DNA from: an uncultured Acidobacteriota bacterium | GTDB lineage: Bacteria; Acidobacteriota; Terriglobia; Bryobacterales; Bryobacteraceae | Assembly: GCA_902826685.1 (NCBI GenBank) | Contig: CADEFT010000021.1 | Coordinates: forward strand, 1 to 64,000 | Length of the DNA stretch: 64,000 bases | Reading direction: 5' to 3' | Part shown: piece after piece, positions 26,691 to 34,677 of the stretch | Layout of the letters: every line of letters begins with the position of its first letter | Position numbering within the stretch: the first letter of the stretch is position 1 | Notes under the pieces: generated by a model | Told to the model about the DNA's origin: nothing | The model's input: the letters and a program-made list of their open reading frames with translations, nothing else | Databases searched by the model: none | Program-made: the position numbers and the translations under genes

Positions 26691-29204
26691 TCAGTCCGTC
26701 TTCATCACTTGCATGATGTCCAGACGCGGGATGCGGCGGGTCGCGATCCATATGGTGATCGACGCGGCCGCGGCCAAGGGTACGGCCAAGGAGGCAGACG
26801 CGGCGAAGCCAACCTGACTGGCTCCAGGGATCAGGTGTTCGAAGAACCGTCCCGAAAGGAACGCGCCAACCACTCCCGGGACCGCTCCCCCGGCGATCAC
26901 GGTGAGGTTTTGCCTCAACAGCATTCCGCGAACCTGGGCCGGTGTTGCGCCGAGAGCCATTCGCAGGCCCATCTCCCGGTTGCGTTGCACCACGGCGTGA
27001 GTGACGATTCCAAACATGCCAATCAAGGACAGCAGCGCCGCGCATGCGGCAAACAGCCGCACAGCCGTGCGGTAGGCTCTCGGCTGGACGTAAAAGTCGT
27101 TCAAGCGGCGCTCCATGGTTTTCGCTCCGAACACCGGCACCTGAAAATCTACCGACCGGATCGCCTCGCGGATCGCGGCTACGTGATCCTCCGCCCTACC
27201 ATCGGTTCTGGCTACGAACGTCGAAAAGAAACCTCCGGGGCGCTCGGCCGGAACGAAGACCTGATTCGAGTTCGCCAGTGAAGGATCGGTCTCAAACTCC
27301 ATTCCCGCCGCTATTCCGACGATCTTCCAACCCGCCGTCCGGCCGATGGTGAGTTGACGGCCCAAGACCTCATTCGCGCCACCGAAGGCAACCGCGAAGC
27401 GCTCATTGACAAGTGCGACGCGGGCGCCAGAGCGCACTTCCGCGTCCGTAAAGTCGCGGCCCTGGAGCATCCGGCCGCCCATGGTTCGGATATAGTCGGC
27501 CATGGTGGGAATCATGGTGGAACCGCGGCTCGCCGGATTTCCGTCCACTCCGAACCGCCCGCCTACAAAACCGGTCGAATAGAGCGGAAGGAACTCGGTG
27601 GCGCTGGCGCTTCGAACTCCGGGAAGACTTCGCAGGCGCGCGAGCGCTTCCTCGAAGTAGACAAGCTGCCGCTTGCCTGCTTCGTAGCTGGTGCCTTCCA
27701 GAGATACGTTTACGGTAACGATTCCCCTCGGGTCAAAGCCACGGTCTTTGTCCATCAGTTGGACGAACGCGCGGCCGGCCGATAGCGACGCCGTGAGAAG
27801 AACGATAGTCAGTGCCACCTGCACGGCGGTTAGAGACCGGCCGGCCGTTGCGAAGGCACGGAAGTGGCCGAGAGACAAAACCGGAAACGCGCCGGATAGC
27901 AAGCCCGTGACAATCGAGACTGCCAGGCTGAAGGCCAGAATGCGGCCGTCGAGAATGGAATAGGAAAGGGCCGCGAGCGGGGGCGGCTGAACCCTGGCCG
28001 CGATGGAAGCGATCCCGGCGGCCAGAAGCAGGCCGGCCAAACCACCCGCGACCGACAGCATCAGGCACTCGGTCAGCAACTGCTGGATGAGCCTTGTCCG
28101 GCTTGCTCCCAGGGCGGAACGAATGGAGAGTTCCGCGGTGCGGCCGGCAATCCGTGCCATCAGCAGGTTTGCCACATTCGTGCATGCGATCGTCAGGACC
28201 AGCACGACCCCGGCCATGAGCATCAGCGAAGCGGCACCGGACGAGCCCAAGAGGCTATCTCTGAGAGACCGCATCCGTGGGAGCGGATCCGCGCTCCTGC
28301 CGCGATTGGGCGAATGGCGCGCCACATCGGCGTCAAAACCGGCACGGGCTTCCGCCCAGGACAACCCCGGTTTCAGCCGCGCCACGGTGGCCCAACCGTT
28401 GTTACCCGCCGAGTAATGCGCCGGTTGCCAGAGAACGGTATCGCGCGGATAGTCGAATCCGGACGGTGCGACGCCGATAATCGTCAAAGGCTTTCCATCC
28501 ACGTGCACCGTGGAATTCAAAGCGGCCGGGCCGCCCGCAAAAAGTTGCTGCCAAAGCCCGTAGCTGATCACCGCCACATTGTTTTGGCCTGGGCTGTCCT
28601 CTCCCAGCACGAAGGCGCGTCCCAGCGCCGCGGGTGCGCCCAGCGTCGCGAAGAAGTTCCAGGAGACGCGTGCCGCGTGAGCGCGGATCGCTTCGTGCGC
28701 TCCACCAAGATTGACATCCTTCTCCTCGACAAGCGCCGCGCTCATCAAATAAGTGCTTTGCCGCTGCCACCGGTGGAACTCCGTGGAGCTGTCATGAGGA
28801 GGAATGAACTCGTTCGGATGAAACGACGCCAGCCGGTCCGGCTCGTGAAACGGAAGGGAACTCAGGAACAGGGTATGGACGACGCTGAACCCTCCGGTCG
28901 CGCCTCCGATGCCAACGGCCAGCGCCGCAATCGCGAACCCGGTGTGCCATGGGTTCAAGGACCAAAGCCTGAGCGCGTGCGTGCCATCCTGAATCGCTTC
29001 CCGTGCGATTTGTACCGGAATCGAGCGAGCCAGGTCCGCCAACAGGCGAATCCAGAGCAAGGTCAGCCCCCCAATCCCGCTCGTTTCCGCCAGTTCGTCC
29101 CGAAACGCGCTCTCCATCGCGCCGGCGTAGCGATCGTGAAAGGTGGCTGGGAAGATCCGGAGCAGCCACCGGTAGAGCCGGATTGAAAGTGCGGGATCAG
29201 GCAT
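26691..29204 (-). CDS. ADOP-family ABC transporter permease with N-terminal extension
   Basis: This 837-residue permease has the duplicated MacB-PCD/FtsX organisation with the between-halves motif VLTIACTNVANLLMARIAGR and the C-terminal RRIPRLDIMQVMKTD. It differs from the first ADOP gene by about 80 extra residues at the N-terminus (LYRWLLRIFPATFHDRYAGAM), a cytoplasmic helical segment typical of PadR-linked family members. I chose the ATG at 29204 because GGGAGG lies eight bases upstream; it overlaps the PadR stop by 8 nt, so translation is coupled. No ATPase gene is adjacent. Confidence 0.9.
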   Translation of the reverse strand: MPDPALSIRLYRWLLRIFPATFHDRYAGAMESAFRDELAETSGIGGLTLLWIRLLADLARSIPVQIAREAIQDGTHALRLWSLNPWHTGFAIAALAVGIGGATGGFSVVHTLFLSSLPFHEPDRLASFHPNEFIPPHDSSTEFHRWQRQSTYLMSAALVEEKDVNLGGAHEAIRAHAARVSWNFFATLGAPAALGRAFVLGEDSPGQNNVAVISYGLWQQLFAGGPAALNSTVHVDGKPLTIIGVAPSGFDYPRDTVLWQPAHYSAGNNGWATVARLKPGLSWAEARAGFDADVARHSPNRGRSADPLPRMRSLRDSLLGSSGAASLMLMAGVVLVLTIACTNVANLLMARIAGRTAELSIRSALGASRTRLIQQLLTECLMLSVAGGLAGLLLAAGIASIAARVQPPPLAALSYSILDGRILAFSLAVSIVTGLLSGAFPVLSLGHFRAFATAGRSLTAVQVALTIVLLTASLSAGRAFVQLMDKDRGFDPRGIVTVNVSLEGTSYEAGKRQLVYFEEALARLRSLPGVRSASATEFLPLYSTGFVGGRFGVDGNPASRGSTMIPTMADYIRTMGGRMLQGRDFTDAEVRSGARVALVNERFAVAFGGANEVLGRQLTIGRTAGWKIVGIAAGMEFETDPSLANSNQVFVPAERPGGFFSTFVARTDGRAEDHVAAIREAIRSVDFQVPVFGAKTMERRLNDFYVQPRAYRTAVRLFAACAALLSLIGMFGIVTHAVVQRNREMGLRMALGATPAQVRGMLLRQNLTVIAGGAVPGVVGAFLSGRFFEHLIPGASQVGFAASASLAVPLAAAASITIWIATRRIPRLDIMQVMKTD

Positions 29205-29541
29205 GCTTCGGCCTCCCAAACCGATCCGCGGCGAGTTTCGCCAAGTCACTCATTCGGGCGGCTTCTAACTGCATCGTCTTCCGCCCAAGTTTGGTGATCC
29301 GGTAGTAACGCCGGCGCTCGTCGTCCAGGTGCGGATCGGGCCGGTCCTCGGCTTCCTCGATCAGCCCCAGTTCCAGAAGCCTGGCGATCGATCCATAGAG
29401 CGCGCCGGGTCCGAGCTTCAGGGCGCCTCCGGTCCGCGCCGCCACTTCGCGCTTGATGGCGTAGCCATGCCGGTCGCCGGCGCCAAGGGAAAGCAGAATG
29501 TGAAAATGCGCTGGCGGCAGGGAGAGATCCGGTGGTGGCAT
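29197..29541 (-). CDS. PadR-family transcriptional regulator
   Basis: This 114-residue regulator has an N-terminal winged helix with the family landmarks HFHILLSLG, HGYAIKREV and GALYGSIARLLELGLIEE, and a short C-terminal helix for dimerisation. It is the first gene of a two-gene unit with the ADOP permease and probably represses both. The start codon has no ribosome site; the transcript may be nearly leaderless, because a promoter with a -10 element about 20 nt upstream is present. An inverted repeat covering the -10 region and the start codon is a likely operator. Confidence 0.93.
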   Translation of the reverse strand: MPPPDLSLPPAHFHILLSLGAGDRHGYAIKREVAARTGGALKLGPGALYGSIARLLELGLIEEAEDRPDPHLDDERRRYYRITKLGRKTMQLEAARMSDLAKLAADRFGRPKHA

Positions 29542-29591
29542 ACTAGTACAGAATGAGACCTAGTATGGTATTGGCTGACTGTCTATGTCAA
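29540..29591 (-). promoter_or_regulatory. PadR-ADOP promoter with overlapping inverted repeat
   Basis: On the minus strand TTGACA (29586-29591) is followed after 18 nt by CATACT (29562-29567), a good sigma-70-type promoter. ATACTAG at 29540-29546 and CTAGTAT at 29560-29566 form a perfect 7-bp inverted repeat with a 13-nt spacer; one arm lies on the -10 element and the other touches the ATG. This is the layout expected for autorepression by PadR. Confidence 0.65.
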
Positions 29592-29592
29592 G

Positions 29593-29619
29593 GCGGGGCG
29601 CCCGAGGGAAGCGCCCCGC
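29593..29619. terminator. GC-rich hairpin between the GlcG-like and PadR genes
   Basis: A perfect 9-bp stem, GCGGGGCGC (29593-29601) and GCGCCCCGC (29611-29619), lies 12 nt beyond the stop of the GlcG/HbpS-like gene and directly upstream of the PadR -35 element. It lacks a T-run, so termination may be incomplete or Rho-assisted. Confidence 0.6.
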
Positions 29620-29631
29620 GGTGGCAGGCAA

Positions 29632-30363
29632 TCAGTATCCGGCCGCCGGCGCTTCCTCGCCCACGAACTGGCCGTTGCGATAGGTATTGATGCACTTGGG
29701 GTGCGTGAACACCGAGCCGCCGTCGATGCCGTACACGATGTCGTCCGCCGTGGCGCCGCCCGATGGATTCATCCCGGCCATGTGTCTTACCCGCTTGGCG
29801 ACTTCATGATCGGCGCACGAGGTGTCGCCGGAGACGCCCAGACCGCCCACGATTTTGCCGTCCTTGTAGAGTGGAACGCCGCCGCCGAAAAAGATCAGGC
29901 CGCCGGCGATCTTGTTCTTGCCCGCCTGCGCTCCAGGGCTCTGTAGCGCGGTGGGGTCGAATAGATTCGACTGGCCCAGGCTCCACAGCGAATGTCCCGG
30001 TTGCGTAAACGTGTAAAGCCGCGCGGTGGAAAGAGCGAAACTGTCGAGACTGAAGGCGTTCGCGGTATAGGCCTTGGCCTTGGCGATCGCCTGGCTGCCG
30101 GGCCACACCTGCGAAGCGTCGCTGGTGGATGTGGTGAAAGCGCAGACTTCTCCATCGCGGTTGACGACGGCGCCCCACATGCGCGCTCCATTGAACAAAC
30201 CTCCCACCGTGCCGCCCAGCGCGCCGGATAGCGCCGGTGCCCCGCTCAGATAGGTTTTCAATTGGGATTCGGTGGGCAGGTCAGCGCATTTGGAATTGCC
30301 CTGGCCCTGGGCGAAGACTGGCGCGGCGAGCGCGGCGAGGATCGCCGCAAATCTATAGCTCAT
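29632..30363 (-). CDS. Secreted GlcG/HbpS-family (heme-binding-like) protein
   Basis: This 243-residue protein has a signal peptide (MSYRFAAILAALAAPVFA) and a GlcG/HbpS domain, recognised by the SQAIAKAKAYTANAFSLDSF segment and the glycine-rich GGLIFFGGGVPLYKDGKIVG followed by GGLGVSGDTSCADHEVAK. HbpS homologues bind heme or small molecules and sense oxidative stress; GlcG homologues are of unknown function. Two cysteines in the mature part could form a disulfide. An SD-like GGAGT lies before the ATG. It is separated by 78 nt from the kinase gene and has its own promoter region. Confidence 0.85.
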   Translation of the reverse strand: MSYRFAAILAALAAPVFAQGQGNSKCADLPTESQLKTYLSGAPALSGALGGTVGGLFNGARMWGAVVNRDGEVCAFTTSTSDASQVWPGSQAIAKAKAYTANAFSLDSFALSTARLYTFTQPGHSLWSLGQSNLFDPTALQSPGAQAGKNKIAGGLIFFGGGVPLYKDGKIVGGLGVSGDTSCADHEVAKRVRHMAGMNPSGGATADDIVYGIDGGSVFTHPKCINTYRNGQFVGEEAPAAGY

Positions 30364-30441
30364 TGTGATGGTACTCCTTGGTTTTTGGCGGACATACTAT
30401 CCTGCTACAAAAACCGTCTATTTGGATCGCGAATGGGATCT

Positions 30442-31068
30442 TTATTTCGCCAGAAGAATCGCGAATTCCGCCCCACCTTCGGACCGGTTGCGAACCGACA
30501 CATGGCCGCCGTTGCGTTCCACCAGCGATCGCACGATGTGCAGGCCTAACCCGGAACTGGATGGCTTGGTCGAAAAATGCGGCTCGAAAATCCGTGCCAG
30601 GATCGCCGGAGCGATACCCGGCCCGTTGTCCGACACCGTGATTTGCAGTTCTTCGCCTTCCCGCGCGGCGCTCACCATCACGCGTCCGCCCCTGGGCATG
30701 GCCTGGGCCGAATTCAGCAGCAGATTGACCAGAATGCGCTCCCACTCCGCCGGATTGCCTGGGACGGCCACGGTCGCGTTGCCTGAAACTTCAAACTCCA
30801 CCGGCGGCAAACGGGTGGCCTCGAGCAGATCGCGCGCAAACTGGATGGCGCTTTCGGCGACCGGGCGAAACGGTGTAGGCGCCGCGTGCCGTTCCACCAG
30901 TCCGCGCACCAGCCGCTGCCCGTGTTCGGCGCTGCGCTGCACCGCGCCGGCCGCCACGGCCCATCGCGGATCGCCCGCAATCAGATCGGCGGCGTCGAGA
31001 ATGGTCTGGAACACGTTGCTGAGATCGTGTACGACGCCACGCAGATTGAGGTCCGATTCGTCGGTCAT
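30442..31068 (-). CDS. Small sensor-less histidine kinase
   Basis: This 208-residue protein carries a dimerisation/phosphoacceptor helix with the H-box-like VVHDLSNVFQTI (His14) and a complete HATPase_c domain: N box LVNLLLNSAQAMPRGG, G1 box DNGPGIAP, F-box IFEPHFSTK and G2 box SSGLGLHI. No transmembrane, PAS, GAF or receiver domain is present, so the kinase is cytoplasmic and its input must come from a partner. I chose the ATG at 31068, which overlaps the aroA stop by 4 nt, so it is translationally coupled to aroA. No response regulator gene is adjacent. Confidence 0.88.
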   Translation of the reverse strand: MTDESDLNLRGVVHDLSNVFQTILDAADLIAGDPRWAVAAGAVQRSAEHGQRLVRGLVERHAAPTPFRPVAESAIQFARDLLEATRLPPVEFEVSGNATVAVPGNPAEWERILVNLLLNSAQAMPRGGRVMVSAAREGEELQITVSDNGPGIAPAILARIFEPHFSTKPSSSGLGLHIVRSLVERNGGHVSVRNRSEGGAEFAILLAK

Positions 31069-32345
31069 GCCGATAGCTCGCGGAGCAGTTGATAGAACTC
31101 CGGGAACGAAATCGAAGCCGCGCCCGGGTCCTCGATCGTACAAGGGCCGCCGGCGATCAGGCTGGCGACGGAAAAAGCCATGGCGATGCGGTGATCTCCG
31201 AACGAATCGAGCGCGGCGGCGTGGAACGTCTGCTTTCCGGGAATCTCGAAGCCGTCTTGCTTCACGTGAACCGTGATGCCCATGCGTTGCAGGTTTTCGG
31301 CGATGGCGGCGATACGGTCGGTTTCCTTGACCCGCAGTTCGCCCGCGTCGCGCACGATCAGTCCCTGCTCGCTTACCGCGCCGAGAATCGACAGAACGGG
31401 AATTTCGTCGATGAGCGCGGCGGTGACGGATTTCTCCATCACCCCGCCCTGCCAGCGCGCCGATTCCACGATGAGATCGCCGGAAAGTTCGCGCGAGCCT
31501 TCGGCCAGTTGCGCGATCCGGATGCGCGCGCCACCCGCCGCCAGGAAATCGAGCAGCACCGAGCGTGTGGGGTTCAGCCCCACGCCGTGAATGACGATGC
31601 GGGAATTGGGCACCAGGGTTCCCGCCACCAGGAAAAACGCGGCCGAGGAAAGATCGCCGGGCACGGCCAGTTCACGCGCCATCAGGCGCGGCCGTCCTTG
31701 AATCGAGATGACGCCCTTGATCGAGGTCACCTCGGCGCCGAAATCCTGCAGGGCCAGTTCGGAGTGATCGCGCGTGACGATGGGTTCGCGCACCGTCGTT
31801 ACCCCGCCGGCATAAAGGCCGGCGAACAGGACGCAGCTTTTGACCTGCGCGCTGGCCACCGGCAGCGGATAGTCGATTGCCTCGAGCGGCCGCCCGTCGA
31901 CGGTAAGAGGAGGAAACTTCCCGTCGCGCGCTTCGATGTGCGCGCCCATTTGCGCCAGCGGCGTCAGGATGCGCGCCATCGGACGCCGGCTCAACGACTC
32001 ATCCCCGCCAATCGTGGTGCGAAACGGCTGCGCCGCCAGAATGCCGCTCAGCATGCGAATGGTGGAGCCTGAGTTACCCGCATCGAGCGCCGCCGCCGGA
32101 GCCTTCAATCCGTCAAGCCCCACGCCGTGTACCGTGATTTCCGTCCCGTTCTTTTCCACGCCAGCGCCCAGCGCCTGCATACAGCCGAGTGTCGAATGGC
32201 AATCGGCGCCGGTGGAAAAGTTGTGCAGCTTCGAAGTTCCTTCGGCGATGGAGGCCAGCATGGCGTAGCGATGGGAGATGGATTTGTCGCCCGGCAGCTT
32301 CACCGCGCCCCTGAGCGCGCGCACCGGTTGGATGGTTTCAGTCAT
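31065..32345 (-). CDS. aroA: 3-phosphoshikimate 1-carboxyvinyltransferase (EPSP synthase)
   Basis: This 426-residue cytoplasmic enzyme makes 5-enolpyruvylshikimate-3-phosphate from shikimate-3-phosphate and phosphoenolpyruvate, the sixth step of the shikimate pathway. The signature LPGDKSISHR with Lys21 and Arg26 and the DAGNSGSTIRM loop near residue 90 are both present, as are the inside-out repeat halves. Length is normal. It overlaps the histidine kinase gene by 4 nt and is divergent from the deoxyhypusine-synthase-family gene with a 49-nt gap. No other aromatic biosynthesis gene is nearby. Confidence 0.97.
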   Translation of the reverse strand: MTETIQPVRALRGAVKLPGDKSISHRYAMLASIAEGTSKLHNFSTGADCHSTLGCMQALGAGVEKNGTEITVHGVGLDGLKAPAAALDAGNSGSTIRMLSGILAAQPFRTTIGGDESLSRRPMARILTPLAQMGAHIEARDGKFPPLTVDGRPLEAIDYPLPVASAQVKSCVLFAGLYAGGVTTVREPIVTRDHSELALQDFGAEVTSIKGVISIQGRPRLMARELAVPGDLSSAAFFLVAGTLVPNSRIVIHGVGLNPTRSVLLDFLAAGGARIRIAQLAEGSRELSGDLIVESARWQGGVMEKSVTAALIDEIPVLSILGAVSEQGLIVRDAGELRVKETDRIAAIAENLQRMGITVHVKQDGFEIPGKQTFHAAALDSFGDHRIAMAFSVASLIAGGPCTIEDPGAASISFPEFYQLLRELSA

Positions 32346-32394
32346 GGGGACATTCCATTGTACTTTGCCCGGTTCAGTTGCTAAGGTCGTGTCG

Positions 32395-33639
32395 ATGAAG
32401 AAGAAAACTCATGGAGCGGGACACAGCGCCGTACGCACGCGGCGCGTGGATGAATGTACCTCGCTCGAGCAATTGCTGACCGGCAGCCTGCCCTCTTTTG
32501 GCGGCGCATTCCTGCGCCGCGTGTACACGCTGCTCGATCAGGCGGTGGGCATGGGATGTCCCATGACGCTTTCGGTCTCCGGTCCGGTCACCGTCAGCGG
32601 CCAGCACCAGGCGTGGCTGATTCCGCTGCTCGAATCGGGATGGGTGGCCTATCTCAGCACGACCGATGCGGTGTGCTATCACGATGGCCACCGCGCGCTC
32701 CGGCATCACGCCAAGGATCCGATCTTCGAGGTGCCCATCTGGAGCGACGACGGCGCGCTGCGCGACCAGGGCACCATTCGCGTGACCGATATGGCGTTCG
32801 CCGAACAGGTGCTGCTCGACCAGGATGCCTATCTGTCGGCCATTCTGCGGCGGCCCGAGTTTCAGAAAAAAATGACCGGTACCGAACTGCGCCATCTGCT
32901 CGGTCAACACTACGGCGAACAGGAAAAGGCGCTCGGCGTCGAGGGGGGCTTGCTTGCCGCCTGTCATCGCCTGTCGATTCCGGTGCTGGTGGGCGCGCCT
33001 GGCGACGGCAGCGTGTTTCTGAATTCGATGAAGCTATGGGCGATGACCCGCGCCGGTCTTCTCGACGGCTATGCCTTCGAACTCGACCTGCATGCCGAGG
33101 TCTTCGAGTCGTGCGCCTATCACCGTTGGGGACTGTTTGAGGACAAGGTGGGAAAGCTGGCGGCGCTGGTGCTGGGCGGCGGGGTGCCGAAGAATTACAA
33201 CCTGCAGCCGGAGCCGGCGCTAGGCCAGGTGCTTGGCCTGCCCGATATTCGCGGCTACTACTTCGACGTGCAGATTGTCTCGGCTCCGGTGACCGACGGG
33301 TCGCTCTCCGGATGTCCACCGGCCGAAGCCGTCACCTGGGGCAAGGTGGATAAAGACGTGTACACCAAGACCACCGAAAGCATGCAGGCCGATTATTCGA
33401 TGGTGATGCCGTTTCTGGTCAAGGCGCTGCTCGACAAGCGAGCGAGGTTTGAGCGTCTGCGCGAAGAGATCGGGGAAAAGAAGCTGTTCGCCGCGCACCC
33501 GGAAGCGCGCGGCTATCTGAGGCCGCGCGAGGGCTACAGGCTGTTTGAAAAGCGCGACCGGCTGGTGGCGCGCCTGTTCGAAGACGTCAGGAAGAACCGC
33601 AAATGGCTGCTCAAATCCATTGAGGAGCGGACCCGCTAG
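32395..33639 (+). CDS. Deoxyhypusine-synthase-family protein
   Basis: This 414-residue protein belongs to the deoxyhypusine synthase fold, enzymes that transfer an aminobutyl group from spermidine via NAD+ and a lysine imine. The segments VLGGGVPKNYNLQP and PAEAVTWGKVD are the family's most diagnostic parts, and Lys317 in WGK matches the lysine that forms the enzyme-imine in the eukaryotic enzyme. Bacteria lack eIF5A, and bacterial members are thought to make homospermidine or related polyamines. The ATG at 32395 gives the expected length; an earlier in-frame extension into the aroA upstream region is unlikely. The exact substrate is unknown. Confidence 0.88.
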   Translation: MKKKTHGAGHSAVRTRRVDECTSLEQLLTGSLPSFGGAFLRRVYTLLDQAVGMGCPMTLSVSGPVTVSGQHQAWLIPLLESGWVAYLSTTDAVCYHDGHRALRHHAKDPIFEVPIWSDDGALRDQGTIRVTDMAFAEQVLLDQDAYLSAILRRPEFQKKMTGTELRHLLGQHYGEQEKALGVEGGLLAACHRLSIPVLVGAPGDGSVFLNSMKLWAMTRAGLLDGYAFELDLHAEVFESCAYHRWGLFEDKVGKLAALVLGGGVPKNYNLQPEPALGQVLGLPDIRGYYFDVQIVSAPVTDGSLSGCPPAEAVTWGKVDKDVYTKTTESMQADYSMVMPFLVKALLDKRARFERLREEIGEKKLFAAHPEARGYLRPREGYRLFEKRDRLVARLFEDVRKNRKWLLKSIEERTR

Positions 33640-33661
33640 GAATCCGCTCCTTCCCGGATTC
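33640..33661. terminator. Hairpin between convergent genes
   Basis: GAATCCG (33640-33646) and CGGATTC (33655-33661) form a perfect 7-bp stem around an 8-nt loop, just between the convergent stops. A second stem, GGAGCGGA (33624-33631) with TCCGCTCC (33643-33650), would use part of the same bases and is mutually exclusive with it. Confidence 0.5.
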
Positions 33662-34663
33662 TTACGAATCGCTGAGAGCCGCCACCAGCGCACCCTTGGC
33701 GGTGGAGTACAGCGGATTGGCCGCCAGCCGCACTTCCGAAACGGCGATGGGGAAATCCGATGCCTTCAGCGTCTTTTCAAAGCGCTCGCGGAATCCGCGC
33801 GGCATGGCGCTGCCGCCGGCCAGCACCAGCGGAATCGGCCGGCCGAGTTTCGGCAGGGTCTTGGCGTTGCCCAGCGACTCGTTGAGCCCCGCCACCAGCG
33901 AATTGATCATGTCTTCGTAATAGACGCTGATCACCTGCTTCACCTTGTCGGCGAAGTGGCCGTTGAAGTGGAAGTCGTTCTCCTTGGCGATGCGCACGCG
34001 AGTGGCGATTTCGCCCACCGCCGTGGCGGCGCTGGAGTCGATGAAATCGCCGGCCTTGGCCACGCTGAACGTCAGCACCGGCACCGACAGATAGGACAGG
34101 CACACGTTGCAGAGTCCGCCGCCGCAACTGATGCCGATGCCGGTGTAGTTGGAGCCTTCCATTTCGGCGTACACCACCGCCAGGCCTTCGTGAATCGGAC
34201 GGACCTCGTAGCCCATCCGCGTCAGAATGCCTTTCACCGACGCTTCGTGATAGGTGGTGTTTTCGTCGCTCCCTTTGGGCGCCGAAGGAACGCTGAAGTA
34301 AACCTTGCGCCCCGCGCCCGCGCCTTCGCCCAACAGGTTGCGGAAGATGAGCGACATCTGCTGTTCCGATTCCGGCTCGGCGGGATTGAGCACGCCCGCG
34401 CGCATGGGCCGGCGCATTTCCTGGCCCAGCAGATCGGCGAATCGTTCCGATTCGTTGCCATGCACGATCAGGTCGCTACCCTGCACGGTGAAGGGGATGT
34501 TCTCCTTGCGCAGCACACCCTCGGTGATCTTGGAAAACGGGATGCGCACGAAGGCGTTCAACTGCGTGTGGTAGTCGAACTCTTCCTGGTTGCGCCGCGC
34601 CAACACGACGCGGCTGGTGCCGACGTCGAGGCCAATCGCATTGCTGACTTCCTGGGTAATCAT
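33662..34663 (-). CDS. Actin/Hsp70-superfamily ATPase-like protein
   Basis: This 333-residue cytoplasmic protein has the three nucleotide-binding motifs of the actin-like ATPase superfamily: phosphate 1 NAIGLDVGTSR (residues 9-18), phosphate 2 GIGISCGGGLCNVCLSY, and the adenosine motif LVLAGGSAMPRGFRERFE. The connect regions look shortened against DnaK, closer in length to MreB/ParM/FtsA-like proteins. Its start at 34663 is placed where the nucleotide-binding fold begins; an upstream extension would add about 50 unrelated residues. It lies 14 nt downstream of the membrane amidase gene in the same direction. A role in positioning cell-wall hydrolysis is plausible but inferred. Confidence 0.78.
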   Translation of the reverse strand: MITQEVSNAIGLDVGTSRVVLARRNQEEFDYHTQLNAFVRIPFSKITEGVLRKENIPFTVQGSDLIVHGNESERFADLLGQEMRRPMRAGVLNPAEPESEQQMSLIFRNLLGEGAGAGRKVYFSVPSAPKGSDENTTYHEASVKGILTRMGYEVRPIHEGLAVVYAEMEGSNYTGIGISCGGGLCNVCLSYLSVPVLTFSVAKAGDFIDSSAATAVGEIATRVRIAKENDFHFNGHFADKVKQVISVYYEDMINSLVAGLNESLGNAKTLPKLGRPIPLVLAGGSAMPRGFRERFEKTLKASDFPIAVSEVRLAANPLYSTAKGALVAALSDS

Positions 34664-34677
34664 AACAATCTCTGTCC

